Shown in pieces: positions 1-6,344 of a DNA stretch of 10,780 nt. The notes under the pieces were generated by a model. The model had not been told where the DNA came from and made no database searches. It saw nothing but the letters and a program-made list of their open reading frames with translations. Source of the DNA: Opitutaceae bacterium (GTDB lineage Bacteria > Verrucomicrobiota > Verrucomicrobiia > Opitutales > Opitutaceae); contig JAPOIC010000053.1 of assembly GCA_029979145.1 (NCBI GenBank), forward strand, positions 1 to 10,780. The letters are read 5' to 3'. Each line of letters starts with the position of its first letter. The stretch's first letter is position 1. Made by a program: the position numbers and the translations under genes.

Positions 1-870
1 AAGGACACGCGGCTGAAGAAACTCCTCTGGTGCCCGCGCGAGAGCGAACTGGCATTCACCTGCTTCGACGCCTCCACCGCTATCGGCGAGACGTTGCGCA
101 GCTTTGGCGGCGTGGTCCTCGCCTCCGCCACGCTCACGCCGACCGCCGACTACCTTGAGACCATCGGTTTCGATCCGACCGCCGGCCTCGAACTCGCCCC
201 GGTCCATGTCACCGCCGCCACACCCTGGCGGGACGGCGCCTACGATGTCGCGATCGACGCGCGCGTGGACACGACCTTCCAGCACCGCTCCCGGTATTTC
301 GGCACCACCGCCGCCACGGTGGCAGCATTGCACGCGGCGTCGAGTGGTGCGGTCGCGGTCTTTTTTCCGAGTTACGCCTACGCCGAAGCCGTGCTGGCCC
401 GCGCTGAGGCCGACGGCCTGCCCCTGCGCATCGCCCTGCAACCGCGGCTCCCGGATCTCGCGGCGCAGGCGGCCTGGGTCGAGGAATCCGTCGTCTTGGC
501 CGATGCCTTGTTTCTCGTCCTGGGCAGCAGTTTTGCCGAAAGCATCGACCTGCTCGGCGGACGCATCAGCCACGCCATGGTCGTCGGTCCCGCTCTGCCG
601 GAGGTCAACGCCGTGCAGCGCGCGCGCATGACGGAGCTGGAACCGCGGGGACGCGAGGCGGCGTTTCGTCGCGTCTACCAAATCCCCGGCCTGCAAAAGG
701 TGAACCAAGCCCTCGGCCGCCTCGTGCGCGCCCCGGGGCAAAAAGCCAAGGTCCTCCTGCACTGCCGGCGCTTCGCCGACGTGCGCTACGCCAGCCTGCT
801 GGCCTATGACTATCAGTTCGGTCGCAACCTCGCGACGGACGCCGAGTTGGCCGACTGGCTCAAGGCCTGA
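1..870 (+). CDS. DinG/Rad3-type ATP-dependent helicase, C-terminal part (5' end outside window)
   Basis: The frame is open from base 1 to the TGA at 868-870, giving 289 residues of a protein whose N-terminus lies upstream. The TTG at 94 lies inside the gene and is not its start. What is visible matches the second RecA-like domain (Helicase_C_2) of superfamily 2 DinG/Rad3 helicases, which unwind DNA using ATP. Seen in order: ASATLT at residues 41-46; VFFPSY at 120-125; a motif V-like GSSFAESIDLLGG at 175-187; and a motif VI-like QALGRLVR at 236-243 with the arginine-finger region, followed by HCRRF at 254-258. Two positions look unusual: motif V has FAESID where the family normally has F-x-E-G-I-D, and the aspartates usual after motif VI are replaced by Gln and His. 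The ATP-binding Walker A domain and any Fe-S cluster region would be upstream and cannot be judged. Family assignment is fairly secure; the exact subfamily is not. Confidence 0.85.
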   Translation, partial: KDTRLKKLLWCPRESELAFTCFDASTAIGETLRSFGGVVLASATLTPTADYLETIGFDPTAGLELAPVHVTAATPWRDGAYDVAIDARVDTTFQHRSRYFGTTAATVAALHAASSGAVAVFFPSYAYAEAVLARAEADGLPLRIALQPRLPDLAAQAAWVEESVVLADALFLVLGSSFAESIDLLGGRISHAMVVGPALPEVNAVQRARMTELEPRGREAAFRRVYQIPGLQKVNQALGRLVRAPGQKAKVLLHCRRFADVRYASLLAYDYQFGRNLATDAELADWLKA

Positions 871-976
871 TAACCCATACGCATGCATGCGGATGGCCGG
901 CCGGGCCTGATTCCGGTAAATTGCCGCCGCGTGCCCGGTTTTGGTCGGCCTACACCCCGGGACGCAGGTTTAAGTA

Positions 977-1007
977 GCCGCCGGTGAGTGGACACCGGCG
1001 GCTTTTT
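977..1007 (+). terminator. Intrinsic terminator upstream of pyrR; possible attenuator
   Basis: A perfect 10-bp G+C-rich stem (977-986 pairing with 993-1002) with a 6-nt loop (987-992) is followed directly by five T residues (1003-1007). This is a textbook rho-independent terminator on the plus strand. It lies 106 nt after the helicase stop and 59 nt before the pyrR start, so it could end helicase transcription. No clear promoter is visible in the short stretch after it, which makes a pyr-operon leader with regulated termination an attractive alternative. C982-A987 (CGGTGA) matches the CNGNGA hexaloop signature of Bacillus-type PyrR sites, but it straddles the stem and does not form the loop, so this is weak support. 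No convincing antiterminator pairing was found by eye. Confidence 0.8.
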
Positions 1008-1032
1008 CCTGCCCGCGCCGGATTTCCGCTTT

Positions 1033-1049
1033 ACCGGTCCGGCCCCGGT
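1033..1049 (+). promoter_or_regulatory. Small hairpin in the pyrR leader
   Basis: A 5-bp stem (ACCGG 1033-1037 with CCGGT 1045-1049) encloses a 7-nt loop and ends 17 nt before the pyrR GTG. It lies between the terminator and the start codon, so it could affect ribosome loading or be bound by PyrR. A stem this short is common by chance in G+C-rich DNA. The pyrR ribosome-binding sequence AAGGGT (1060-1065) lies outside it. Confidence 0.25.
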
Positions 1050-1066
1050 GCCCAAAACCAAGGGTC

Positions 1067-1597
1067 GTGGCCAAAACCCAAACCCTCGTACCCGACCCCA
1101 TCCATGCCGCCGTCACGCGGCTCTCCGAGGCCATTGCCCAACGCCACGCCGACCGTTCCGGGCTGATCCTGCTGGGCATCGCCAATGGCGGCATCGTCCT
1201 CGCCCGCCGGCTTGCGCACGCCCTCGGTGTCACGCAGGTCGGCACGATCGACATTTCCTTTCACCGCGACGACATCGGCCGCAATCCGATCCCCAAGGAA
1301 TTCGTGCCCACCGTGATCCCCGCCGACGTCCACGGCTCCACCGTCATTCTCGTCGACGATGTCCTGTTCTCCGGCCGCACCGTCAAAGCCGCGTTGGACG
1401 AGCTCTTCGATCATGGCCGGCCGACCAAGGTGGAGCTTGCCGTCCTCGTCGACCGCGGCGGCCGCATGCTGCCCGTCGCCGCCGACTACACCGGACTCGC
1501 ACTCGACGCCGGGGCCGCCGAAAAAGTCGTGGTTCACCTCGATGCCGACGACCCCGCCGCCGACTACGTCAAAGTCCACCCCCAAGCCAAACGCTGA
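1067..1597 (+). CDS. pyrR: PyrR: bifunctional pyr operon regulator / uracil phosphoribosyltransferase
   Basis: This 176-residue protein has the size and motifs of PyrR, a type I phosphoribosyltransferase-fold protein. In many bacteria PyrR senses UMP/UTP against PRPP and binds the pyr mRNA leader; many members also convert uracil + PRPP to UMP. Seen: GIANGGIVLARRLA (37-50), HRDDIGRNP (66-74), the PRPP-binding motif VILVDDVLFSGRT (93-105), and VLVDRGGRMLPVAADY (126-141), all in PyrR order. The start is the GTG at 1067, preceded at very short spacing by AAGGGT; no upstream in-frame start was seen. The gene follows an intrinsic terminator and lies 10 nt upstream of pyrB, the classic place for PyrR. 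Whether it acts as RNA-binding regulator, enzyme or both cannot be read from sequence alone. Confidence 0.93.
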   Translation: MAKTQTLVPDPIHAAVTRLSEAIAQRHADRSGLILLGIANGGIVLARRLAHALGVTQVGTIDISFHRDDIGRNPIPKEFVPTVIPADVHGSTVILVDDVLFSGRTVKAALDELFDHGRPTKVELAVLVDRGGRMLPVAADYTGLALDAGAAEKVVVHLDADDPAADYVKVHPQAKR

Positions 1598-1607
1598 CCT
1601 TTTCCCG

Positions 1608-2552
1608 ATGCCCTGGACGCGCCGCCACCTCCTGACCCTCGAGGAACTTTCCCTCGCCGAGATCGACCAGATTCACGCCACCGCGGCGGCCTTCAAGCGC
1701 ACGCTCAAGCGCAGCGTGAAGAAGGTGCCAGCGCTGCGCGGCAAGACCATCGTCAACCTCTTCCTCGAGCCCAGCACCCGCACGCGCATGGCCTTCGACA
1801 TGGCTGCGAAGCGCCTCAGCGCCGACGTCATCTCGCTCGACGGCAACAGCTCGTCGACCACCAAGGGCGAAACCCTCCGCGACACCGCGGAGAATATCCA
1901 GGCCCTGCAGGCAGACATGATCGTGATCCGCCACGCAGCGGCCGGATCGCCGCTCTACCTGTCCAAGATTCTCGACATCCCGGTGATCAATGCCGGCGAC
2001 GGCGCGCACGAGCACCCGACGCAGGGCCTCCTCGACACCTTCACCATGCGCGAGCGCCTCGGTTCGCTCCAAGGCCGCCGCGTCGTGATCCTCGGCGACA
2101 TCCTTTTCAGCCGCGTGGCCCGATCCAATATCCACGCGCTGACCAAGTTCGGCGCAGACGTCACCGTGGTCGGCCCCTCCACCCTCGTGCCCCATTGGTT
2201 TGCCGAACTCGGCGTGAAGGTCTCGCACGACCTGCGCAGCGCCCTGGCCGACGCCGAGGTGGTCATGCTTCTCCGCATCCAGCACGAGCGGCAGTCCAAG
2301 GGCATGTTTCCCTCGCTCGGCGAATACACCTCCATGTTCGGGCTAAACAAGACCCGCGCCTCCTGGCTCAACCCGCAGGCCATCATCATGCACCCCGGCC
2401 CGATCAACCGCGGCGTGGAAATCGACAGCGACCTCGCCGACGGCGAGCGCAGCGTGATCCTCGAGCAGGTCACCAATGGCATCGCAGTGCGCATGGCCGT
2501 CCTTTACCTGTGCAGCGGCGGCCAGCCCGAATACGTGACCGCGGCGGAATGA
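1608..2552 (+). CDS. pyrB: Aspartate carbamoyltransferase catalytic subunit
   Basis: This cytosolic enzyme condenses carbamoyl phosphate and L-aspartate to N-carbamoyl-L-aspartate, the committed step of pyrimidine synthesis. The 314-residue length is normal for the catalytic chain. Seen: the carbamoyl-phosphate loop EPSTRTR (54-60), TTKGET with Lys86 (84-89), HPTQ (136-139), GDILFSRVARSN (163-174), LRIQHER (222-228) and HPGPINRGVEI (262-272). All expected active-site motifs are present. The start is the ATG at 1608, 10 nt after the pyrR stop; the frame is open further upstream, but that part overlaps pyrR and is not coding. No Shine-Dalgarno sequence precedes the start, so translational coupling to pyrR is plausible. 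No pyrI regulatory subunit gene lies nearby, which fits control through PyrR, although pyrI could be elsewhere. Confidence 0.97.
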   Translation: MPWTRRHLLTLEELSLAEIDQIHATAAAFKRTLKRSVKKVPALRGKTIVNLFLEPSTRTRMAFDMAAKRLSADVISLDGNSSSTTKGETLRDTAENIQALQADMIVIRHAAAGSPLYLSKILDIPVINAGDGAHEHPTQGLLDTFTMRERLGSLQGRRVVILGDILFSRVARSNIHALTKFGADVTVVGPSTLVPHWFAELGVKVSHDLRSALADAEVVMLLRIQHERQSKGMFPSLGEYTSMFGLNKTRASWLNPQAIIMHPGPINRGVEIDSDLADGERSVILEQVTNGIAVRMAVLYLCSGGQPEYVTAAE

Positions 2553-2561
2553 ACCGCCGCG

Positions 2562-2695
2562 GAAGTGACAAGATGCAAGTGAGCAAGGAGCAACTAAATC
2601 AAACCACCGCACTGAAGATGAAGCCGCACACCGCTCCTTTCCCCGGCGCGCCGCGCGCTCTTCCCTGCTCCTTGCTACTTGAAACCTGATACTTC
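2562..2695. repeat. 134-bp intergenic element with imperfect inverted ends between pyrB and pyrC
   Basis: The left end (2562-2592) and the reverse complement of the right end (2666-2695) match at 25 of 31 positions. The match includes 11 bases in a row (AGCAAGGAGCA), CAAGT and GAAGT, with one single-base gap. The 73-bp core (2593-2665) contains a G+C-rich GGCGCGCCGCGCGC tract and no recognisable gene. The ends have a lower G+C content than the flanking genes. The element begins 9 nt after the pyrB stop and ends 12 nt before pyrC, so it fills nearly the whole gap. Inverted ends of this kind suggest a MITE- or REP-like mobile repeat, or a long stem-loop in the pyr mRNA. No target-site duplication was identified. 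Family membership needs genome-wide comparison. Confidence 0.6.
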
Positions 2696-2707
2696 GATTT
2701 TCGCCCC

Positions 2708-4000
2708 ATGCCTTCCCTCTGGATCAAAAACGCCCGCGTCATCGACCCCGCCACCAAACGTGACGCCGTCGGCGACCTGTTCGTGAAGAATGGCCGGATC
2801 GCCGCGTCTCTCTCGCCCGCCGAGCGCAAGCGCGCCAAGGTCATCGACGCCTCCGGTCTCGTCGCCTGCCCTGGTCTGGTCGACGTGCACGTGCACTTCC
2901 GCGAGCCCGGCCAGACGCACAAGGAAACCATCGCCACCGGCACCCGCGCCGCCGCCGCCGGCGGTTTCACGACCGTCGTGTGCATGCCCAACACCACGCC
3001 GCCGGCCAGCAACTCGGGCACGATCCAGTTCATCAACGACGCGATCAAGCGCGACGCGATCGTGCACGTCTACCCGACCGGCTGCATCACCGTCGACATG
3101 AAGGGTGAGGCCCTCGCCCCCATCGGCTCGCTCGCCCGCGCCGGCGTCGTGGCCATCACCGACGACGGCGACTGCGTGCAGAGCAACGAGCTCATGCGCC
3201 GCGCCTGCGAATACGCCAAGATGTTCGATCTGCCCCTGATGGACCACTGTCAGGATCACTCCATGACCGTCGGCGCGGTCATGAACGAGGGCGCGGTCTC
3301 CACCCGCCTCGGCCTGCGCGGCTGGCCCAACGCGGCGGAGGACATCATCGTCTCGCGCAACGTCATCCTCTCGACCTACACCGGCGCGCATATCCACATG
3401 CAGCACATCTCGTCCAAGAACGCGGTCGAGATCCTGCGCCGCGCCAAGGCCCGCGGCATCAACGTCACCGCCGAAGCCACGCCGCACCACCTCGCGCTCA
3501 CCGACGAGGCGCTCGGCACCTACGACACGCATTTCAAAATGAACCCGCCGCTGCGCACCGAGGAGGACCGGCAGGCGATCATCAACGGCATCAAGGACGG
3601 CACCATCGACATCGTCGCCACCGACCACGCGCCGCACACGAATTACGAGAAGGACAAGGAATTCGACTTTGCCCCCAACGGCATCCTCGGCCTCGAGACC
3701 GCCCTGCCCGTCACGCTCGACGTGCTCGTGCGTGAGGCGAAGCTTAAACTCCCGCGTGTCATCGACCTCATGACCCGCCGCCCCGCCAGCCTGTTCAAGC
3801 TGCCCGCCGGCACCCTCGCCGCCGAGGCCGCGGGCGACATCTGCCTCTTCGACCCCAACGAGACTTGGACCTACGACGCCGGCGCCGGCTTCAGCAAATC
3901 CGCCAACTCGCCCTGGCACGGGCAGAAGCTGCGCGGCCGCGTGAAGACCACGATCGTCGGTGGCCGGGTCGTTTTCGACGGCCAGCGCATCCTCGTCTGA
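2708..4000 (+). CDS. pyrC: Dihydroorotase (class I, apparently catalytically intact)
   Basis: This zinc amidohydrolase cyclises N-carbamoyl-L-aspartate to dihydroorotate, the third step of UMP synthesis. Its 430 residues are typical of the long bacterial class I form. Seen: the metal-binding HVHFREPG (61-68) with His61, His63 and Arg65; TDDGD (151-155) with the conserved aspartate region; His180 in DHCQDHS; His233 in MQHISS; EATPHHL (256-262); NPPLR (279-283); ATDHAPH (304-310) with catalytic Asp306; and GILGLETALP (325-334). Because the metal ligands are present, this is not one of the inactive dihydroorotase-like partners that some bacterial ATCases need. The start is the ATG at 2708 with no Shine-Dalgarno sequence. 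It lies 155 nt after pyrB, just beyond the inverted-repeat element, and is probably still transcribed with pyrR-pyrB unless that element terminates transcription. Confidence 0.96.
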   Translation: MPSLWIKNARVIDPATKRDAVGDLFVKNGRIAASLSPAERKRAKVIDASGLVACPGLVDVHVHFREPGQTHKETIATGTRAAAAGGFTTVVCMPNTTPPASNSGTIQFINDAIKRDAIVHVYPTGCITVDMKGEALAPIGSLARAGVVAITDDGDCVQSNELMRRACEYAKMFDLPLMDHCQDHSMTVGAVMNEGAVSTRLGLRGWPNAAEDIIVSRNVILSTYTGAHIHMQHISSKNAVEILRRAKARGINVTAEATPHHLALTDEALGTYDTHFKMNPPLRTEEDRQAIINGIKDGTIDIVATDHAPHTNYEKDKEFDFAPNGILGLETALPVTLDVLVREAKLKLPRVIDLMTRRPASLFKLPAGTLAAEAAGDICLFDPNETWTYDAGAGFSKSANSPWHGQKLRGRVKTTIVGGRVVFDGQRILV

Positions 4001-4010
4001 GGCCGGACGT

Positions 4011-4065
4011 CTGGGACAGGCCGCCCTACCAGTGGCTAAGGTAGGGCGCGCTGTCCCAGCGCGCC
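4011..4065. repeat. REP-like double hairpin with mutually exclusive stems
   Basis: Two strong stems share bases. Stem A pairs 4011-4030 with 4040-4059 (18 of 20 positions complementary, 9-nt loop 4031-4039). Stem B pairs GGCGCGCT (4045-4052) with AGCGCGCC (4058-4065), a perfect 8-bp stem with a 5-nt loop. The 3' arm of A contains the 5' arm of B, so only one can form at a time. The element lies 10 nt after the pyrC stop. It could be a dispersed palindromic repeat, an mRNA-stabilising 3' structure or an RNA switch. No T-tract follows either stem, so it is not an ordinary intrinsic terminator. Confidence 0.65.
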
Positions 4066-4119
4066 GCTCCGGGTGCACTCTAACGGGCGAATCGATTTCC
4101 CCACGATACCGCTCATCAT

Positions 4120-4146
4120 CCTTGGCGTTGCGCCAAGGGCGATTTT
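4120..4146 (+). terminator. Hairpin with delayed T-run between pyrC and the CPBP gene; weak terminator candidate
   Basis: A perfect 8-bp stem (CCTTGGCG 4120-4127 with CGCCAAGG 4131-4138) closes a 3-nt loop. Four T residues (4143-4146) follow, but only after a 4-nt gap, which is poor for a rho-independent terminator. It could end the pyr transcript or attenuate entry into the protease-thiL-tsaE run. It ends 25 nt before the ATG chosen for the protease. Confidence 0.35.
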
Positions 4147-4163
4147 CCGCCGCACTGGCCGGA

Positions 4164-4985
4164 ATGCCTCCCGCCGTCCTGACCGCCGTCGCCATCGAAC
4201 TGGGCCTGCTTTTCGCCGGTTGCATCCTGCTCTGGCGCCATGTCCTCGCCTCGACGCCTCGCACCGCCGCCCGTGAACGCGCCGCCGCCATGCCGGCTTG
4301 GACCCTCAAAGTCACCGATTTCTTTCTCTTCTGCTTCTGCGTCCTTGCGGGCGGTGTGCTCGGCCAAGGCCTGTCCGTAACGTTTTTGTCCCCGTCTGAC
4401 GCCAGCGTCGCACTCTCGATCGTCGTGCACGGTGGCTCCTTCCACCTCGGCATGCTGGTCGGTGTGCTCGGATTCTTCGGCTTCATGCGCCAGCGTCTTG
4501 CGGCGATCTTCTCAGCTAGCCCGGCGCTGGCGCTGCTGGCGCGCGGCGCCGCCACTTTCCTGATCGCGCTGCCGGTGCTCGGTGGCATCGGGTTCGCCTG
4601 GCAGGCCTTGATGGACGTGGTTGGGGTCGAGCTCGTCCCGCAGGACCTCGTGGGTATTTTCGCGGGCACGAAGTCTCCTCTTCTCCTTGGCAGCATGATT
4701 GCGCTCGCGGTGGTCGTGGCGCCGGTGACCGAGGAACTCATCTTTCGCGCCGGCATGTTCCGCTACCTGCGCACCCGCCTCCCGCGCTGGGCCGCGCTGT
4801 TGTTGCCTTCGCTCCTCTTTGCGAGTCTTCACGGCAACCTCGCCAGCTTCGCCCCGCTCGCGGCACTCGGCGTCATTTTCTCGCTCGCCTACGAACGCAC
4901 TGGCTCGATCGCAGTGCCCATGATCGGCCACGCATTGTTCAACCTGAACACCATCGCGCTGATCCTTGCGGGCGTGAACTTCTGA
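4164..4985 (+). CDS. CPBP-family intramembrane metalloprotease (CAAX prenyl protease-like)
   Basis: This 273-residue hydrophobic protein has about eight predicted membrane segments (roughly 3-24, 51-70, 91-110, 126-148, 171-188, 209-222, 230-243 and 250-271). The CPBP (Abi/Rce1-like) signature lies in the C-terminal half: EELIFR with Glu190, Glu191 and Arg195; FASLH with His223; and HALFN with His256 and Asn260. These are the expected catalytic and metal-ligand residues, so it is probably an active membrane peptidase. Substrates of bacterial members are mostly unknown, and no prenylated or bacteriocin-like partner is seen here. The ATG at 4164 is chosen because the upstream in-frame sequence (back to 3960) overlaps pyrC and the hairpins and looks non-coding. 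In-frame TTG codons at 4122 and 4128 cannot be excluded. The gene ends 2 nt before thiL, suggesting co-transcription. Confidence 0.85.
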   Translation: MPPAVLTAVAIELGLLFAGCILLWRHVLASTPRTAARERAAAMPAWTLKVTDFFLFCFCVLAGGVLGQGLSVTFLSPSDASVALSIVVHGGSFHLGMLVGVLGFFGFMRQRLAAIFSASPALALLARGAATFLIALPVLGGIGFAWQALMDVVGVELVPQDLVGIFAGTKSPLLLGSMIALAVVVAPVTEELIFRAGMFRYLRTRLPRWAALLLPSLLFASLHGNLASFAPLAALGVIFSLAYERTGSIAVPMIGHALFNLNTIALILAGVNF

Positions 4986-4987
4986 GT

Positions 4988-5908
4988 ATGCACCCGTTCA
5001 CCCGCAAGTCCGCCGACTCTGTCGCCGCCTGGGGTGAGACCACCCTGCTCAGCGCCATCCGCCGCTGGCTGGGCGACACCGCACCGACCGCGCCGTCCGG
5101 CATGGGCGACGACTGCGCCGTGCTCCGGACAGGCGCGCGCTTGGTCACGGTCGATCCCGTGATCTACGGCCGGCATTTCGACGACAAGGTCAGCGCCTGC
5201 GACGCTGGGGCCAAGCTCCTCAAGCGCAACCTCAGCGATCTCGCCGCCATGGGCGGTCGACCCACCGGCGCGGTCATCGCGCTCGCGCTCGACCCGCGCA
5301 CCCGCCGCGACTGGCTGCAGGAATTTTACCGCGGCCTCGCGGCCGTGGCGCGGCGCCATCAAGTCCCGATCATCGGCGGTGACATTGCCGAGGGACCGGG
5401 CATCAACGCAACCCTCACACTGCTCGGCGAACCCACCGGCAAGCGGGTGCTCACCCGCACGGGCGCGAGCCTGCACGACCACATCTTCGTGACCGGCGTG
5501 CTCGGCGGCAGCCTGACCAGCGGACATCACCACCGGTTCACACCACGCTTGGCCGAAGGCGCTTGGCTGGCCCGTCAGACTGCCGTGCGTTCGATGATGG
5601 ATGTCAGCGATGGCCTGGCCAAGGACCTCAAGTCACTCACGCCGGCCGGGCTCTTTCCGGCGATCTCCGCCGACCAGTTGCCGTGTCGGCGCGGCGTCGA
5701 CGTGGCCGCCGCGCTCACTGACGGCGAAGATTACGAACTCCTGTTCACCCTCGCCGCGCGGACCGACACCAAGGCTTTCATCCGCCGCTGGCGCTCTGCT
5801 TTCCCCCGCTCCCGTCTCACTCGTTTGGGCCGTTTCGAGCGCGCCGGCAGTCACGACGAAAACTCGCTCCGTTTGGAGTGCTACCATGGCTTCGAGCATC
5901 TTCACTGA
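4988..5908 (+). CDS. thiL: Thiamine-phosphate kinase
   Basis: ThiL phosphorylates thiamine monophosphate with ATP to thiamine diphosphate, the active coenzyme, in the cytosol. It belongs to the PurM/ThiL ATP-binding fold. The 306 residues show: GMGDDCAVL (38-46) with the Mg-binding aspartates; DPVIYGRHF (56-64), matching the D-x-L-V-x-G-x-H-F spacing of the family; RNLSDLAAMGGRPTGAV (80-96); IIGGDIAEG (128-136); VTGVLGG (168-174); MMDVSDGLAKDL (203-214); and GEDYELLFT (246-254). The order and length fit ThiL better than other PurM-like enzymes such as SelD or HypE. The ATG at 4988 lies 2 nt after the protease stop, and the 3' end overlaps tsaE by 23 nt, so the three genes probably share one transcript. 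No TPP riboswitch was recognised upstream. Confidence 0.93.
   Translation: MHPFTRKSADSVAAWGETTLLSAIRRWLGDTAPTAPSGMGDDCAVLRTGARLVTVDPVIYGRHFDDKVSACDAGAKLLKRNLSDLAAMGGRPTGAVIALALDPRTRRDWLQEFYRGLAAVARRHQVPIIGGDIAEGPGINATLTLLGEPTGKRVLTRTGASLHDHIFVTGVLGGSLTSGHHHRFTPRLAEGAWLARQTAVRSMMDVSDGLAKDLKSLTPAGLFPAISADQLPCRRGVDVAAALTDGEDYELLFTLAARTDTKAFIRRWRSAFPRSRLTRLGRFERAGSHDENSLRLECYHGFEHLH
5875..5878 (+). promoter_or_regulatory. GGAG ribosome-binding site for tsaE
   Basis: GGAG at 5875-5878 lies 7 nt before the ATG at 5886, inside the end of thiL. It supports that ATG as the tsaE start although the two genes overlap. It is one of the few clear Shine-Dalgarno sequences in the window. Confidence 0.6.
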
Positions 5909-6344
5909 GCTGGCGACCGGGCTGACCACCGCCTCCGCCGAGGCCAGCGAGGCCATCGGCCAGCGGCTTGCCGCCGCCCTGCCGGCCGACACGGTGCTCG
6001 CGCTCCACGGCGATCTCGGCGCGGGGAAGACGACATTTGTCCGCGGCCTCGCCCGCGGATTGGGCATCACCGCGCCCGTCACCAGCCCCACTTTTGCGAT
6101 CTACAGCATTCATCGCGGAGACCGCACCTTGGTGCACCTCGACGCCTACCGCATCGAATCATCGCGTGAGGTCGAGGACCTGCTCTTGGAGGACTTCCTG
6201 GTTTCACCGTGGTGCCTGGCCATCGAGTGGCCGGAAAAGATCGGCGACTGGATCCCGGCTGGCGCGCTCCACCTCGACTTCGGCATCACGCCGGACGAGT
6301 GCCACACCATCCGGCTGCGCGATTCCGCTACGCCGGCAGGATAA
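5886..6344 (+). CDS. tsaE: TsaE: ATPase of the tRNA threonylcarbamoyladenosine (t6A) pathway
   Basis: TsaE (formerly YjeE) works with TsaB, TsaC and TsaD to place t6A at position 37 of ANN-decoding tRNAs; its ATPase activity resets the TsaBD complex. The 152-residue protein has a Walker A P-loop GDLGAGKTT (42-50), TSPTF (66-70), HLDAYRI (84-90) and AIEWPEK (112-118), the standard order for the family. Length is normal. The start at 5886 is supported by GGAG 7 nt upstream and gives a 23-nt overlap with thiL, consistent with coupled translation. Its 3' end overlaps the convergent minus-strand hotdog gene by 17 nt, so no terminator separates the two transcription units. No tsaB, tsaC or tsaD gene lies in the window. 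Confidence 0.95.
   Translation: MASSIFTELATGLTTASAEASEAIGQRLAAALPADTVLALHGDLGAGKTTFVRGLARGLGITAPVTSPTFAIYSIHRGDRTLVHLDAYRIESSREVEDLLLEDFLVSPWCLAIEWPEKIGDWIPAGALHLDFGITPDECHTIRLRDSATPAG

Noticed and set aside
880..902. Palindromes CGCATGCATGCG (880-891) and GGCCGGCC (895-902) after the helicase gene
   Set aside because: These are short self-complementary words with no loop or T-tract and no second copy seen in the window; a binding site is possible but unsupported.
957..962. CCGGGA as a PyrR-binding hexaloop
   Set aside because: The flanking bases do not form the stem required around a CNGNGA loop; only a few scattered pairs are possible.
2573..2689. 38-residue open frame within the inverted-repeat element
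   Set aside because: It spans both repeat ends and the core, has no ribosome-binding site, and its sequence is a by-product of the repeat.
2675..4756. 693-codon open frame on the minus strand opposite pyrC and the protease gene
   Set aside because: The plus strand here carries two genes with intact catalytic motifs; the antisense translation is low-complexity and motif-free.
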